This document shows positions 8,560 to 18,019 of a DNA stretch of 64,000 nucleotides, piece by piece. The DNA lies in the NCBI GenBank assembly GCA_964473485.1, contig CAYYPH010000002.1, positions 234,884-298,883 of the forward strand, written 5' to 3'. The notes beneath the pieces are model-generated. The model had not been told where the DNA came from. It made no database searches and saw nothing but the letters and a program-made list of their open reading frames with translations. The translations under genes were made by a program, and so were the position numbers. Position 1 is the first letter of the stretch, and each line of letters starts with the position of its first letter. The DNA comes from CAIVAT01 sp964473485. GTDB lineage: Bacteria; Bacteroidota; Bacteroidia; Bacteroidales; FEN-979.

Positions 8560-9503
8560 TTTTTCAGATTTCCGGCAAATTCTTCCGAAATATAATTCTC
8601 CATGCTCAAACAAACAACGGCACTGAACCTGATCGCGCAGTTCAGCAATTCAGGCAGGGCATGATCCCATTTGGTTGCTGATACGGGCCTTACATCGGGC
8701 CGGTACCAGAGATACCAGGCAATGCCGGCATTGAAAGCATCACCTGCCCCGATGGTCGAAACCGGATCAATTTCGGGAACACTGGCAGCGGTAAGTTTGT
8801 CAGGGCTGAAAGCGATCACCTCCTTCTGCGCATTCGTGTAGACCAGGTTATCGCATCCTGCCAGACGTACCTGCTGATAGGCTTCCCGGGCGTTTGCGGC
8901 TGCAAAAATAAGCATAAAGTCTTCATGCGAGCCCCTTACAAGGGATGATAGCCCTATATTTTCAATGATCATTGGTTTCAGGTCGGTAAGGTCAGGCAGG
9001 TGCACGGGCCTGAAATTGGGATCAAAAATGATGAAGGTTCCTTTCTGTGCCGCTTTTTCAAGAAAAGGGATCAGACTCTTTCTTGCGTTTTTTGAGTAGG
9101 AGAGGGATGAACCGAAAATGATCAGGTCATTTTTCGTTGGTTCCGGGAACTTCTGCGTAAAGCGCTCTTCGGGATAGTCGCGGTAAAAGGAATATCCTGC
9201 ATCCTTTTTACGATCCAGAAATGCAAGTGCAATGGCGGTTTTGTGCCCTGAAAGCTGATGCAGGTAGCGGGTTGAGACGTGGTTTCGTTTCAGGAAAGCA
9301 GAGATGATGCGCCCAGCTTCGTCAACGCCTGTCTCGCTGATCAGGAAAACGGGAAGGCCGGTCCTGCCAAGCGATACGGCTGCATTCAGCGACGATCCTC
9401 CAGGCCGGGCAGATAACGGCGTCCGACCTTCAAATACCAAGTCGAGCAAGGACTCCCCGATACAGAAGATCCTTCCCAAACCGCCTGCAGGCTGATCGCT
9501 CAT
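8535..9503 (-). CDS. PfkB-family carbohydrate kinase (fructokinase-like)
   Basis: A 322-residue ribokinase-fold sugar kinase. The N-terminal half has CIGESLLDLVF and the substrate-binding GGSSLNAAVSLGR (residues 35-47). The C-terminal signature is STIGAGDAFNAG with GAGD at 252-255, whose Asp is the catalytic base. Sequence features resemble bacterial fructokinases, but the sugar is not determined. It lies 20 bp downstream of dnaX and overlaps the acyltransferase gene by 25 bp, so the three are likely one transcript. Confidence 0.85.
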   Translation of the reverse strand: MSDQPAGGLGRIFCIGESLLDLVFEGRTPLSARPGGSSLNAAVSLGRTGLPVFLISETGVDEAGRIISAFLKRNHVSTRYLHQLSGHKTAIALAFLDRKKDAGYSFYRDYPEERFTQKFPEPTKNDLIIFGSSLSYSKNARKSLIPFLEKAAQKGTFIIFDPNFRPVHLPDLTDLKPMIIENIGLSSLVRGSHEDFMLIFAAANAREAYQQVRLAGCDNLVYTNAQKEVIAFSPDKLTAASVPEIDPVSTIGAGDAFNAGIAWYLWYRPDVRPVSATKWDHALPELLNCAIRFSAVVCLSMENYISEEFAGNLKKWEENCRN

Positions 9504-9523
9504 GTTATTTGATTACGCTAATA

Positions 9524-11269
9524 TCAGTATTCGATCTCAAGATCAAGGTCTTCGCGTAACGATCGCAAGGCAGGATTTTTCCCGGCCATAAGATCGAATT
9601 TCTCTCTGTCGGTGTATGGTTTCAGCGTCTTCTGATTCTCCGTGATGGTGGTTATGAGTTGTATTTTGGCGTTATTCAGACGGTTTCTGAGAAATTCCAT
9701 CATATCTGTTTTCCGCGATGTAAGTTCTGCCTCAAGCACCTTGTTGTCGAGTGAAAAATGAATGGTCCAGTCATCCGAGAGCACAGGCCGGGTATTTTTC
9801 AGCGTTGAATAGAGGTGTGGCGATTCCACTTTCAGTTTATCGGCGAATTCATCCCAGCAAAGGTTCAATTCGGTCTGGGAAAACGGTTCGGCCAAGGTGG
9901 CTTTTTCGGATCCGTTTTCCTGATTGTCATCGCCGGCGATATTTTTCGGCTGCGGTTTTTTGATCGATGTCGTACTGGTGAATTCGTGCTGGATATCTTT
10001 CATCCTTACAGTTTCAGTACTTTTTTTTTGAGGTGGCAGGCCTGCGTTTTCCGTGGAGGGCTGAGAGGCGATGGTTACCTGGGGCGGAGTATTGCCGGCA
10101 GAATGAACGGGTTGATGACCGGTTTGCGGCGCCTGTACCGGCATTGCCGCCGGTATCGCCTTGCCTGAAGCTTCCCTGCCGGTGAGCGAACACATCTGCA
10201 TCAGTGCAATCTCGAGGTGCAGCCGCTTATTGTTACTGGCTTTGTAATTGATATCGCACTGGTTGTTCAGTTCGAGTATCCGGATCAGGGTCCCTACCGG
10301 GCATCTTTCCGACTGTTGCAGGTACTGGTCGCGGATGGAAGGGGCCGTTTCAAGCAGCCTGGCAGTTGCCGGATCCTTGCATACCAGCAGGTTACGGAGA
10401 TGTTCCCCAAAGCCGATAATAAAATGTTGTCCCTCAAACCCTTTGTACAGGATCTCGTTGATCGTAAGCAGGGTGCCTGCAATGTCAGATTGAAGGATCT
10501 GATCGGTAATCTTGAAAAAATATTCGTAATCCAGAACATTCAGGTTCTCAAGGACGGTCTCATAAGAAAGGCTGGTTCCCGTGAAACTGACCAGCTGATC
10601 AAAAATCGAAAGGGCATCGCGCATGGCGCCATCGGCCTTCTGGGCAATGACATGCAGGGCATTTTGCTCCGCGTCTACATGTTCATTCCGGGCCACAAAG
10701 TTCAGATGGTTTGCAATGTCCTCGACTGTTATACGACGGAAGTCAAAAATCTGGCACCTGGAGAGGATGGTCGGTATGATCTTGTGTTTTTCGGTGGTGG
10801 CCAGGATGAACTTCGCGTAGGCCGGTGGTTCCTCAAGGGTTTTAAGAAAGGCATTGAATGCAGATGCCGACAGCATGTGAACTTCGTCGATGATATACAC
10901 CTTGTATTTCCCCATCTGGGGAGGGATCCTCACCTGTTCAACGAGCGTCCGGATGTCGTCGACTGAGTTGTTTGAGGCGCCATCGAGTTCATAAATATTG
11001 AATGATGCATTCTCGTTGAAGGAGATGCAGGAGGAACAATGGTCGCATGCTTCGCCGGAGGGCGAAATCTGCTGACAGTTGATCGTTTTGGCAAGAATCC
11101 TGGCACAGGTGGTTTTCCCCACTCCTCTTGGACCGCAGAAAAGAAATGCCTGGGCAAGCTGGTTGTTGCGGATGGCGTTTTTCAGGGTATTGGTGATGGC
11201 GTGCTGGCCTACAACGGTATCGAAAGTTTGCGGACGGTATTTTCTGGCAGATACAATAAAGTTCTCCAT
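9524..11269 (-). CDS. dnaX: DNA polymerase III subunit gamma/tau
   Basis: A 581-residue clamp-loader ATPase. Walker A is GPRGVGKT (46-53), zinc-binding cysteines are C65, C75, C78 and C81, Walker B is DEVH (129-132) and the sensor motif SRC is at 170-172. Domain III ends near residue 365. A low-complexity linker follows, then a C-terminal tau-type domain from about 465. In the linker, codons 414-417 sit on a run of nine A (10021-10029). One extra A gives a stop after Tyr418 and one missing A gives a stop after residue 420, so a short gamma form may be made. First gene of a run with the kinase, acyltransferase, DUF486 and CoA-binding genes. Confidence 0.95.
   Translation of the reverse strand: MENFIVSARKYRPQTFDTVVGQHAITNTLKNAIRNNQLAQAFLFCGPRGVGKTTCARILAKTINCQQISPSGEACDHCSSCISFNENASFNIYELDGASNNSVDDIRTLVEQVRIPPQMGKYKVYIIDEVHMLSASAFNAFLKTLEEPPAYAKFILATTEKHKIIPTILSRCQIFDFRRITVEDIANHLNFVARNEHVDAEQNALHVIAQKADGAMRDALSIFDQLVSFTGTSLSYETVLENLNVLDYEYFFKITDQILQSDIAGTLLTINEILYKGFEGQHFIIGFGEHLRNLLVCKDPATARLLETAPSIRDQYLQQSERCPVGTLIRILELNNQCDINYKASNNKRLHLEIALMQMCSLTGREASGKAIPAAMPVQAPQTGHQPVHSAGNTPPQVTIASQPSTENAGLPPQKKSTETVRMKDIQHEFTSTTSIKKPQPKNIAGDDNQENGSEKATLAEPFSQTELNLCWDEFADKLKVESPHLYSTLKNTRPVLSDDWTIHFSLDNKVLEAELTSRKTDMMEFLRNRLNNAKIQLITTITENQKTLKPYTDREKFDLMAGKNPALRSLREDLDLEIEY
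10021..10029 (-). other. A9 slippery run in dnaX, candidate gamma-subunit slippage site
   Basis: On the coding strand the bases read C-A9-G, in frame CAA AAA AAA AGT. A slip that adds one A leads to AAG TAC TGA; a slip that loses one A leads to GTA CTG AAA CTG TAA. Both truncate just after domain III. Thermus thermophilus dnaX uses an A9 run in this position. No Shine-Dalgarno-like stimulator was seen upstream. Confidence 0.5.
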
Positions 11270-11300
11270 AACGAAGTTCAGGTCAATTTCAAAATATCAT

Positions 11301-11308
11301 CAAAAGTA
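11301..11308 (-). promoter_or_regulatory. -7 box TACTTTTG upstream of dnaX
   Basis: Complement of CAAAAGTA, 31 bases before the dnaX start. No -33 TTTG at proper spacing was found, so this is a partial match. Confidence 0.4.
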
Positions 11309-11358
11309 CAAAAGTTTTTGTTTTTTGTGTAATTTGGCCTCTAAGACGCGAACCAACC

Positions 11359-12666
11359 ATGATACTGATTCTGACCAAAGCTTCCTCGGCAAGGATTGAT
11401 TACATCTTTCACTTGATTTTCACTGAGGTGCTCGGTGCAGAGGTCAGGATTACCCAATCGCTGGATGAATTTTCGGTATGGCAAGGGCCGCGGCTGGTTT
11501 ATGCTGATACGCCAATACCAGGAGTGCCTTTCATTGAGGCAGCCAATCTGCTTTTCACGACCGGTTTAAAACCGGTCGATGCGCAGACTACCAACTGGCT
11601 GGGGATACCGCTGCTGTTTGGCAGCAGTCACCCGGAGTCCTGCCTGCCTTTTGACCCGTTTGCTGCAGCTTTCTACCTGGTAAGCCGCTACGAAGAATAC
11701 CTGTCTCATAAAAAGGACCGTCATGGCCGCTTTCCGCACACGGAGAGCCTTGCCCACCGGTCGGGATTTCTGCAGATCCCGGTTGTTCACCTGTGGGCCG
11801 ACCTGCTTCGCGATTGCCTGGTGAAGCATTTTGGTTCATTCGATACAAAGCAGAGAACATATCGTTTTGTTCCGACCATCGATGTGGACCACGCCTACGC
11901 ATACCTCAGCCGTTCAATGGGCAGGACCGCAGCGGGATTTCTCAGGTCCGTCATGAGGCGCGACGGCCATGATCTCATGAAACGGGTCAGGGTGCTTACG
12001 GGCAGGGATCATGATCCTTACGACAGTTTCGGTTACCTTGACAAACTTCATGAGCGGTATGGGATTGATCCCATGTTCTTTATGCTTTATGCCAGTTATG
12101 GCGGTGACGACAACAATGTGGAGCTGAATTCAGGAAGATTCAGGGAGTTGATCAGAACCCTTGATCAAAAGGGGAATGTAGGGATCCATCCGTCGTTATC
12201 CTCCGCCAGGCATCCCGGCCTGCTTAGAAAGGAGATCGGGGGATTGTCACGGGTACTCGACCGCCCGGTGACCATCAGCCGGCAGCACTTTCTTAAGTTA
12301 TCATTTCCAGGAACGTACAGGTTGCTTATCCAGCACGGGATCGAACACGATTATTCGCTGGGATATGCTTCTGTGCCCGGTTTCAGGGCCGGAATCGCCA
12401 TCCCCTTCCGTTTTTTCGATCTGGAAAAAGACCAGGTAACACCGCTGATACTTCACCCGGTGACGATCATGGATGTAACGCTGCGCGACTATATGCGTCT
12501 AACGCCTTCGGAAGCCCTGAAGGTGATTGCCGGCACAATTAAACAGGTAAGATCGGTGAACGGAACGTTCATCAGTTTATGGCACAATGAAAGCCTGGGA
12601 GATTTCGGCAGATGGCAAGGATGGCGAGAGGTGTATGAAGAGATGGTCAGGGAAGCGTCGCAGTAA
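11359..12666 (+). CDS. Polysaccharide deacetylase family protein (DUF7033-type)
   Basis: A 435-residue protein resembling the Bacteroidetes polysaccharide deacetylase-like family. The N-terminal ~150 residues form the accessory region (FDPFAAAFYLVSRYEEYL is characteristic). The NodB-like part begins near FVPTIDVDHAYAY (about 171), where the Asp-x-Asp pair would bind metal. It continues through IDPMFFMLY and GIHPSLSSA. It ends with a WHNESLGDFGRW segment. No signal peptide, so cytoplasmic. Eight bases separate it from a GNAT-like gene, and such pairs often belong to surface polysaccharide modification; that role is inference. Confidence 0.75.
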   Translation: MILILTKASSARIDYIFHLIFTEVLGAEVRITQSLDEFSVWQGPRLVYADTPIPGVPFIEAANLLFTTGLKPVDAQTTNWLGIPLLFGSSHPESCLPFDPFAAAFYLVSRYEEYLSHKKDRHGRFPHTESLAHRSGFLQIPVVHLWADLLRDCLVKHFGSFDTKQRTYRFVPTIDVDHAYAYLSRSMGRTAAGFLRSVMRRDGHDLMKRVRVLTGRDHDPYDSFGYLDKLHERYGIDPMFFMLYASYGGDDNNVELNSGRFRELIRTLDQKGNVGIHPSLSSARHPGLLRKEIGGLSRVLDRPVTISRQHFLKLSFPGTYRLLIQHGIEHDYSLGYASVPGFRAGIAIPFRFFDLEKDQVTPLILHPVTIMDVTLRDYMRLTPSEALKVIAGTIKQVRSVNGTFISLWHNESLGDFGRWQGWREVYEEMVREASQ

Positions 12667-12674
12667 AGATTCAG

Positions 12675-13628
12675 ATGATCAGGTTCGTTGCACATCCGGA
12701 AATTGACAGATCAGCGTGGGACCGCTGTGTTGCTTCATCCCGCAACAGGCGGATTTATGGTTTCACATGGTATCTCGACCACGTATGCCGTGAATGGGAT
12801 GCACTGGTGGAGGATGGCTATGCCGCGGTGATGCCCCTGACCCGTAACACCAAGTGGGGGATATCTTATCTGTATCAGCCGTTTTTTACCCAGCAGCTCG
12901 GTATCTTTTCTGAAGCGGCGATCACCGGACCGACGGTGAAGGCGTTCCTGGATCATATTCCTGCCGGTATACGGTTTGCCGAGATCCAGTTAAACACCGG
13001 TAACGACTATCCCTTAGAAGGTTATAATATCAGGCTGAAAAGAAATTTTGAATTGTCACTGCAAAAACCTTATCAGCAACTGAAGGAGAATTATTCGCAG
13101 AATGTGATCAGGAACCTTAGAAAGGCCGAATTGAACGGGATAAAAACAGGGAAGCTGGATGATATTCATGCGCTGATAGCACTTTTCCGGAATAATTTCG
13201 GGATGAAGGAGGGAAAGCTGCAGGAGAAGCATTACATTATGCTTTCTGAACTTTTATCATTTCTGAAGGCGGAGGGAAGGGGAACGGTTATTGGTTCCCT
13301 CGACCAGGCGGGTATGGTTCATGCGGCGGCCTTTTTGGCAAAAGACAATGGCAGGATCTATTTTCTTTTTGCTGCTTCGTCGAAGGTGGCGCGAGATTCA
13401 GGAGCAATGTTCCACCTGGTTGACACCCTGGTGCAGGAAAATGCAGGAGAGGAAATTATTTTTGATTTCGAAGGGGGTCAGGAGGAGGGTATCGGCAGAT
13501 TTTACCAAAGTTTCGGCGCTGTTGCAACCTATTACCCGGCGCTCAGGATGAACAGGTTGTCCTTGTTTCAGCGAATGGGATTTGAATTGGCCGGGATGGT
13601 AAGGGCGAGGATGAACACGACAAAATGA
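12675..13628 (+). CDS. FemAB/GNAT-like acyltransferase
   Basis: A 317-residue protein with the two-lobed layout of FemAB-like GNAT proteins. The N-lobe includes RIYGFTWYLDHV (27-38). The middle QLKENYSQNVIRNLRKAE (about 136-153) is the helix seen in this family. The C-lobe contains a GNAT-like core (GTVIGSLDQAGMVHAAAFLA) and the FDFEGGQEEGIGRFYQSFGA segment near 266. That last segment strongly resembles the group of Bacteroidetes proteins annotated as GNAT or Fem-type N-acetyltransferases. It probably acts in envelope polymer modification with the deacetylase 8 bp upstream. Substrate unknown. Confidence 0.72.
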   Translation: MIRFVAHPEIDRSAWDRCVASSRNRRIYGFTWYLDHVCREWDALVEDGYAAVMPLTRNTKWGISYLYQPFFTQQLGIFSEAAITGPTVKAFLDHIPAGIRFAEIQLNTGNDYPLEGYNIRLKRNFELSLQKPYQQLKENYSQNVIRNLRKAELNGIKTGKLDDIHALIALFRNNFGMKEGKLQEKHYIMLSELLSFLKAEGRGTVIGSLDQAGMVHAAAFLAKDNGRIYFLFAASSKVARDSGAMFHLVDTLVQENAGEEIIFDFEGGQEEGIGRFYQSFGAVATYYPALRMNRLSLFQRMGFELAGMVRARMNTTK

Positions 13629-13682
13629 TTGGTCTGAACATTGAACAAAAAAATATGAATTAACCGATTGACAATAATTGCG

Positions 13683-13690
13683 TATGTTTG
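13683..13690 (+). promoter_or_regulatory. -7 box TATGTTTG upstream of upp
   Basis: Full match to TAnnTTTG, 28 bases before the upp start. No clear -33 element was seen. Confidence 0.5.
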
Positions 13691-13718
13691 TGAGTGATAC
13701 CAATAAAAAACTGTCCAT

Positions 13719-14369
13719 ATGATCAATATACTGTCATCGGGTCATTCACTGTTCAACCAGTTTCTTTCCGAAATCCGCGATTCGGAGATACAGAAGGATC
13801 CATTGCGCTTCCGCAGGAACCTGGAAAGGATCGGCGAAATTTTTGCCTTTGAGATCAGCCGGTCCCTCGCATACACCGGCAATGAAGTGGTTACGCCGCT
13901 TGGCACCGCGCTGGTGCCAACGATCACTTCTTACCCCGTGCTCGCGGTCATTCTCAGGGCGGGTCTGCCTTTTCACCAGGGATTTCTGAATATGTTCGAC
14001 CGCTCCGAGAATGCGTTCATATCCGCATTCAGGCAACATAAGAAGGACGGTACTTTTTCCATCAAGCTCGAATATGCATCGGTGCCGGATATTGACGGAA
14101 GGGTGGTGATACTTTGTGATACCATGCTTGCCACCGGGGCATCCATGGTACTTGCTTACAAGGAATTACTCCATCATGGAAATCCCTCGCACATGCACAT
14201 AGCGACAATACTTGCCAGCAGCGAAGGGGTGGAATACATAAAAAAACACATATCACCAACGGAGGCCACACTCTGGATCGGGGCTGTTGACGATGAGATG
14301 ACGGCACAATCCTATATTGTTCCGGGGCTTGGCGATGCCGGCGATCTGGCCTTCGGCCGAAAACATTAA
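13719..14369 (+). CDS. upp: Uracil phosphoribosyltransferase
   Basis: A 216-residue salvage enzyme that makes UMP from uracil and PRPP. The PRPP-binding loop VILCDTMLATGAS is at 130-142. The upstream VLAVILRAGLPFHQG (74-88) matches the conserved flexible region of Upp. The end (IVPGLGDAGDLAFG) carries the uracil-binding GDAGDRxFGT-like motif with Leu and Ala variants. Length is normal. It has its own -7 box and stands nine bases before an ABC permease gene. Confidence 0.9.
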   Translation: MINILSSGHSLFNQFLSEIRDSEIQKDPLRFRRNLERIGEIFAFEISRSLAYTGNEVVTPLGTALVPTITSYPVLAVILRAGLPFHQGFLNMFDRSENAFISAFRQHKKDGTFSIKLEYASVPDIDGRVVILCDTMLATGASMVLAYKELLHHGNPSHMHIATILASSEGVEYIKKHISPTEATLWIGAVDDEMTAQSYIVPGLGDAGDLAFGRKH

Positions 14370-14378
14370 TACCATTGT

Positions 14379-15623
14379 ATGAAAAATGCACTGATTGTTG
14401 AGAATATCAGGATCTCAATAAATTCCATCAAAAGCCACCTGCTGCGTACCACCCTGACCATCCTGATCATTGCTTTCGGCATCATGGCGCTGGTTGGTAT
14501 TCTCACGGCAACCGATTCCATCAAGTACTTTCTGACACAGAATTTTTCGATGATGGGCTCCAACACCTTTACCATACGCAACCGGTCGATGAATGTTCAC
14601 ATGGGGGGATCCCACGAACGGGAGAAGCGGTATGAACCGATCACATACAACCAGGCGCAGGAGTTCAAATCACGTTATGATTTCCCGGCTTACACATCGG
14701 TTTTCACCTGGGTTACCAGCATTGCCACCTTGAAGTTTGAGACCAACAAGACCAATCCCAACGTAAGGGTTCTTGGAACGGATGATGCCTATTTCACCAC
14801 ATCAGGGGATGAAATAGAATTCGGAAGGAATTTTACCGCTTTTGAGGTTGAGAACGGTTTCAGGTCGGTTATACTCGGTTCGGCGCTGGTCAACGACCTT
14901 TTTAAAAACAAAGAGGACCCTGTTGGTCAGATCATCACGATCGGGTCGGGGAAGTTCAAAGTGGTCGGGGTTCTGAAATCGAAAGGATCGAGCATGGGTT
15001 TCAGTGGTGACAGGACCTGTTTCATTCCCGTCAACACGGCGCGCAGCACCTTTCCACGTCCCAACATGTCGTACAATATCAATGTGATGGCAAAACGCTC
15101 CGATCAGCTGGACGCGGCCATGGGTGAAGCGACGGCCATCCTTAGAAACATCAGGAAAGTGCCTGTCGGTATCGACGATACCTTTGAGATGACCAAGAGT
15201 GACAACATAGCCAAGATGCTGATCGAAAATATCAAATATGTCACCATGGCGGCCACGCTCATTGGATTTATTACCCTGCTCGGGGCGGCCATTGGTCTTA
15301 TGAACATCATGCTGGTCTCAGTGACCGAGCGTACCCGCGAGATCGGTATACGGAAAGCCATTGGTGCAACGAGACGGGTGATCCGGAACCAGTTCCTGGC
15401 CGAAGCCATTGTGATCGGGCAGCTTGGCGGAATGCTGGGGATCATCCTGGGGATTCTGGTTGGCAACGTCATCTCACTGCTTATCGGGAGCGCTTTTATC
15501 GTTCCCTGGCTGTGGATATTTACAGGGGTGGTTTTATGTTTCATTGTTGCGCTTGCCAGCGGGATCATTCCCGCACGAAAGGCAGCCAACCTCGATCCCA
15601 TCGAGTCACTGCGTTACGAATAA
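14379..15623 (+). CDS. ABC transporter permease, MacB/FtsX family
   Basis: A 414-residue permease. One membrane segment near residues 22-42 (TTLTILIIAFGIMALVGI) anchors the protein. A periplasmic MacB-type core domain (about 45-270) follows. Then comes an FtsX domain with three membrane segments (about 288-308, 340-360 and 370-395). It contains the signature TERTREIGIRKAIGATRR (~315-332). The partner ATPase is not in the window. Such permeases export peptides, lipids or antibiotics, or drive cell-division signalling, so the substrate is open. Confidence 0.88.
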   Translation: MKNALIVENIRISINSIKSHLLRTTLTILIIAFGIMALVGILTATDSIKYFLTQNFSMMGSNTFTIRNRSMNVHMGGSHEREKRYEPITYNQAQEFKSRYDFPAYTSVFTWVTSIATLKFETNKTNPNVRVLGTDDAYFTTSGDEIEFGRNFTAFEVENGFRSVILGSALVNDLFKNKEDPVGQIITIGSGKFKVVGVLKSKGSSMGFSGDRTCFIPVNTARSTFPRPNMSYNINVMAKRSDQLDAAMGEATAILRNIRKVPVGIDDTFEMTKSDNIAKMLIENIKYVTMAATLIGFITLLGAAIGLMNIMLVSVTERTREIGIRKAIGATRRVIRNQFLAEAIVIGQLGGMLGIILGILVGNVISLLIGSAFIVPWLWIFTGVVLCFIVALASGIIPARKAANLDPIESLRYE

Positions 15624-15630
15624 ATCCTGC

Positions 15631-17082
15631 ATGGACCTGACCCGCGTTATCAGTCTACTGAAGAAGTCATTCCCATACGAACCGACCGGGGGTCAGGAAA
15701 AGCTGATGTCGGACCTTGCGCTTTTCCTAACCATATCATGGAAACAACCCAATGCATTGTTCATCCTCAGGGGTTATGCGGGGACTGGTAAGACGACCAT
15801 CGTAAAATCGTTGGTGGAGGCATTGCCCGGGATCGGAAAAAAAACCATTCTGATGGCGCCAACCGGACGGGCGGCCAAGGTGATGACCAGCTATACCGGT
15901 AAACAGGCCAATACAATTCACCGGAAAATATACCTTGCCCACACCAATAAAGATGGATTGATCAACCTCAGGTTGCAGGTAAATTATCATAGGCATACCT
16001 TGTTTATTGTAGATGAGGCATCCATGATACAACAGGGCATGGGAACGGACGGCACGCTCTTTTCGGCCCGGAACCTGCTCGACGACCTATTTCAGTTTGT
16101 ATACAGCGGTGAGAACTGCAGGATGATGTTTATCGGCGATGGTGCACAATTGCCCCCGGTGGGCCTGTCGCACAGCCCGGCCCTGGATACAGCGTTTCTG
16201 AAAAGGAATTATCATCTCTCTGTCGATGACTTTGAACTGACGGAAGTAGTCAGGCAGGCGCGGCAATCGGGAATCCTTGTCAACGCAACCCTCGTGAGGG
16301 AACAATTACAGATGCCGGCTCTCACTTTCCCTTTTTTCTCACTCGATGGATTTAAAGATATACACCGGCTTACCGGACAGTATCTTGAAGAAGCTTTAGT
16401 GAACGCCTATTCCGGCGCTTCGAAAGATCACAATGTGGTGATCTGCCGGTCCAACAAGCGGGCGAACATTTTTAACCGGGAGATACGCCGGAGGATCCTT
16501 TTTTTCGAAGAGGAGATATCGACCGGCGATTACCTGATGGTGGTAAAAAACAACTATTTCTGGTTACCTCCCGAGTCTGCAGCAGGATTCATTGCAAACG
16601 GTGATATCGTGGAGATCATGCGCATCAGAAAGACCGAGACCATGTATGGTTTCCGGTTTGCCGATGTCACGGTCCGGTTTGTTGATTACCCCGACGAGAA
16701 GGAGATGGATGTCAAGATCATTCTGGATACCCTGATGTCGGAATCGGCCGCGCTTCCTCAGCAGGACAACAACCGGTTGTTCCAAACGGTACTTGAGGAT
16801 TATGCGGAGCTTACTTCACGCAGGGCAAGGATGGAACAGGTAAAGGCAAATCCTTATTTCAACGCGCTGCAGGTGAAGTTTGCCTACGCCCTGACCTGTC
16901 ATAAAACCCAGGGCGGACAATGGAACACGGTATTCATTGACCAGGGGTACCTGAACGACCAGATGATCAACACCGAATACGGGAGGTGGCTGTATACGGC
17001 ACTTACCCGCGCCACGCGTAATCTTTACCTCATCAACTTCGAGGACCGGTTTTTCGGTGCGAAAAAAAATGAAGCACTTTGA
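15631..17082 (+). CDS. ATP-dependent RecD-like DNA helicase
   Basis: A 483-residue superfamily 1B helicase. Start chosen at 15631; the frame is open further upstream but lies inside the permease gene. Walker A is GYAGTGKTT (48-56), Walker B is FIVDEAS near 128, and motif III reads MMFIGDGAQLPPVG. The C-terminal UvrD_C_2 part has CHKTQGGQW (about 429-437) and the YTALTRATRNLYLI motif VI. No RecB- or RecC-like nuclease is near. Bacteroidetes commonly carry this short RecD-like protein of unassigned role. Confidence 0.85.
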   Translation: MDLTRVISLLKKSFPYEPTGGQEKLMSDLALFLTISWKQPNALFILRGYAGTGKTTIVKSLVEALPGIGKKTILMAPTGRAAKVMTSYTGKQANTIHRKIYLAHTNKDGLINLRLQVNYHRHTLFIVDEASMIQQGMGTDGTLFSARNLLDDLFQFVYSGENCRMMFIGDGAQLPPVGLSHSPALDTAFLKRNYHLSVDDFELTEVVRQARQSGILVNATLVREQLQMPALTFPFFSLDGFKDIHRLTGQYLEEALVNAYSGASKDHNVVICRSNKRANIFNREIRRRILFFEEEISTGDYLMVVKNNYFWLPPESAAGFIANGDIVEIMRIRKTETMYGFRFADVTVRFVDYPDEKEMDVKIILDTLMSESAALPQQDNNRLFQTVLEDYAELTSRRARMEQVKANPYFNALQVKFAYALTCHKTQGGQWNTVFIDQGYLNDQMINTEYGRWLYTALTRATRNLYLINFEDRFFGAKKNEAL

Positions 17083-17097
17083 GGTGCTCCATTTTGT
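17073..17097 (+). terminator. Weak hairpin overlapping the helicase stop codon
   Basis: Five-bp stem AGCAC/GTGCT (17073-17077 with 17084-17088), loop containing the stop codon, then CCATTTTGTTT. A possible weak terminator between two convergent genes. Confidence 0.3.
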
Positions 17098-17119
17098 TTA
17101 TCAGCTTTAGTTATTGTTG

Positions 17120-18019
17120 TTACCAGCCCAGGAGGGTGAGCCCAACCGTGAAGGGATATAATTCCGGGCCCTGGTTTTTCTGGAACATCTGTGTAAGCGA
17201 ATAGGTGGCGAACAGGTTCAGGTGAGACCAGCCGATGCGGAATGCGGCATCAACCTTGAAGGGACTCAAATGGTAAGGGCCTCTTTCGTGGACCTTGTTT
17301 TTGTCGACATGGTAGGAGGCAATTTTATTGCCCTTTTCATCCACCAGGTAATAGCTCTGATCTTCGCTCTTGTATGTTTGTTTGGTGTAGGATCCGATTC
17401 TCACTCCTGCGATCACGCCAAGCGAAACGTGAAAGCTGTTCGAGCGGCGATACCGGTTGGTCTGGTATTCGAATAACAACGGAAGATTCAGATAAGACGC
17501 CACCAATTTGTTCACTTTTAATGTGACCGGGTTGCCGTTGACGTCCTGTACCTTGTAGGCAACCAGGCTGGCGGAGTCCTGAAGCATCACGTAGTTGCCG
17601 GTGAAGTAGTAGTTGCTGACCTGAAATCCGAGGCCGGTGGTAAAGCCAAAGTGGTTTCTTGCAATATTCACGTTAAGTTCAAAGGGATTGAAGTTCCAGT
17701 TCAACGACCGGGCGGTATTCATATTCATATAAGGGTAAGCGGGATTGAAATTCATATCGAAATCAGGGGTCACATATCCGCTAATCCCCACTTCAATACC
17801 GGCCCAATGCCCGTTGTATTTATTCTTTTTCTTGCAGAATGGAAAATCCTGGAAGCTGAAATCTTCCATGACACAAGTAAAATCTGACCATTCGGTACTG
17901 TCGCCTTTATGCCATCCATGTTTATGCATGGACCATTTTTTAGAACCTTGCGCATCAACTGCTCCGCTGAAGGCAATGATCAGGCTGAGGATCAAAGATA
18001 GTCTGAGGAATGTTTTCAT
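17120..18019 (-). CDS. Outer-membrane beta-barrel protein (PorT-type fold)
   Basis: A 299-residue exported protein. The signal peptide is MKTFLRLSLILSLIIAFSGAVDAQ. The rest alternates short amphipathic strands with turns (for example HFGFTTGLGFQVSNYYF and LNLFATYSLTQMF) and ends in Trp, as barrel proteins usually end in an aromatic. It resembles the family of small outer-membrane beta-barrels (PF13568-like). The His/Lys/Cys-rich stretch at residues 28-67 before the first strand is unusual. Function unknown. It lies 71 bp downstream of lepA. Confidence 0.75.
   Translation of the reverse strand: MKTFLRLSLILSLIIAFSGAVDAQGSKKWSMHKHGWHKGDSTEWSDFTCVMEDFSFQDFPFCKKKNKYNGHWAGIEVGISGYVTPDFDMNFNPAYPYMNMNTARSLNWNFNPFELNVNIARNHFGFTTGLGFQVSNYYFTGNYVMLQDSASLVAYKVQDVNGNPVTLKVNKLVASYLNLPLLFEYQTNRYRRSNSFHVSLGVIAGVRIGSYTKQTYKSEDQSYYLVDEKGNKIASYHVDKNKVHERGPYHLSPFKVDAAFRIGWSHLNLFATYSLTQMFQKNQGPELYPFTVGLTLLGW

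Noticed and set aside
10217..10966. 249-codon plus-strand frame within dnaX
   Set aside because: Antisense shadow of the conserved dnaX coding region.
15424..15630. Long N-terminal extension of the helicase
   Set aside because: It lies within the permease gene in another frame; the ATG at 15631 gives a proper helicase start.
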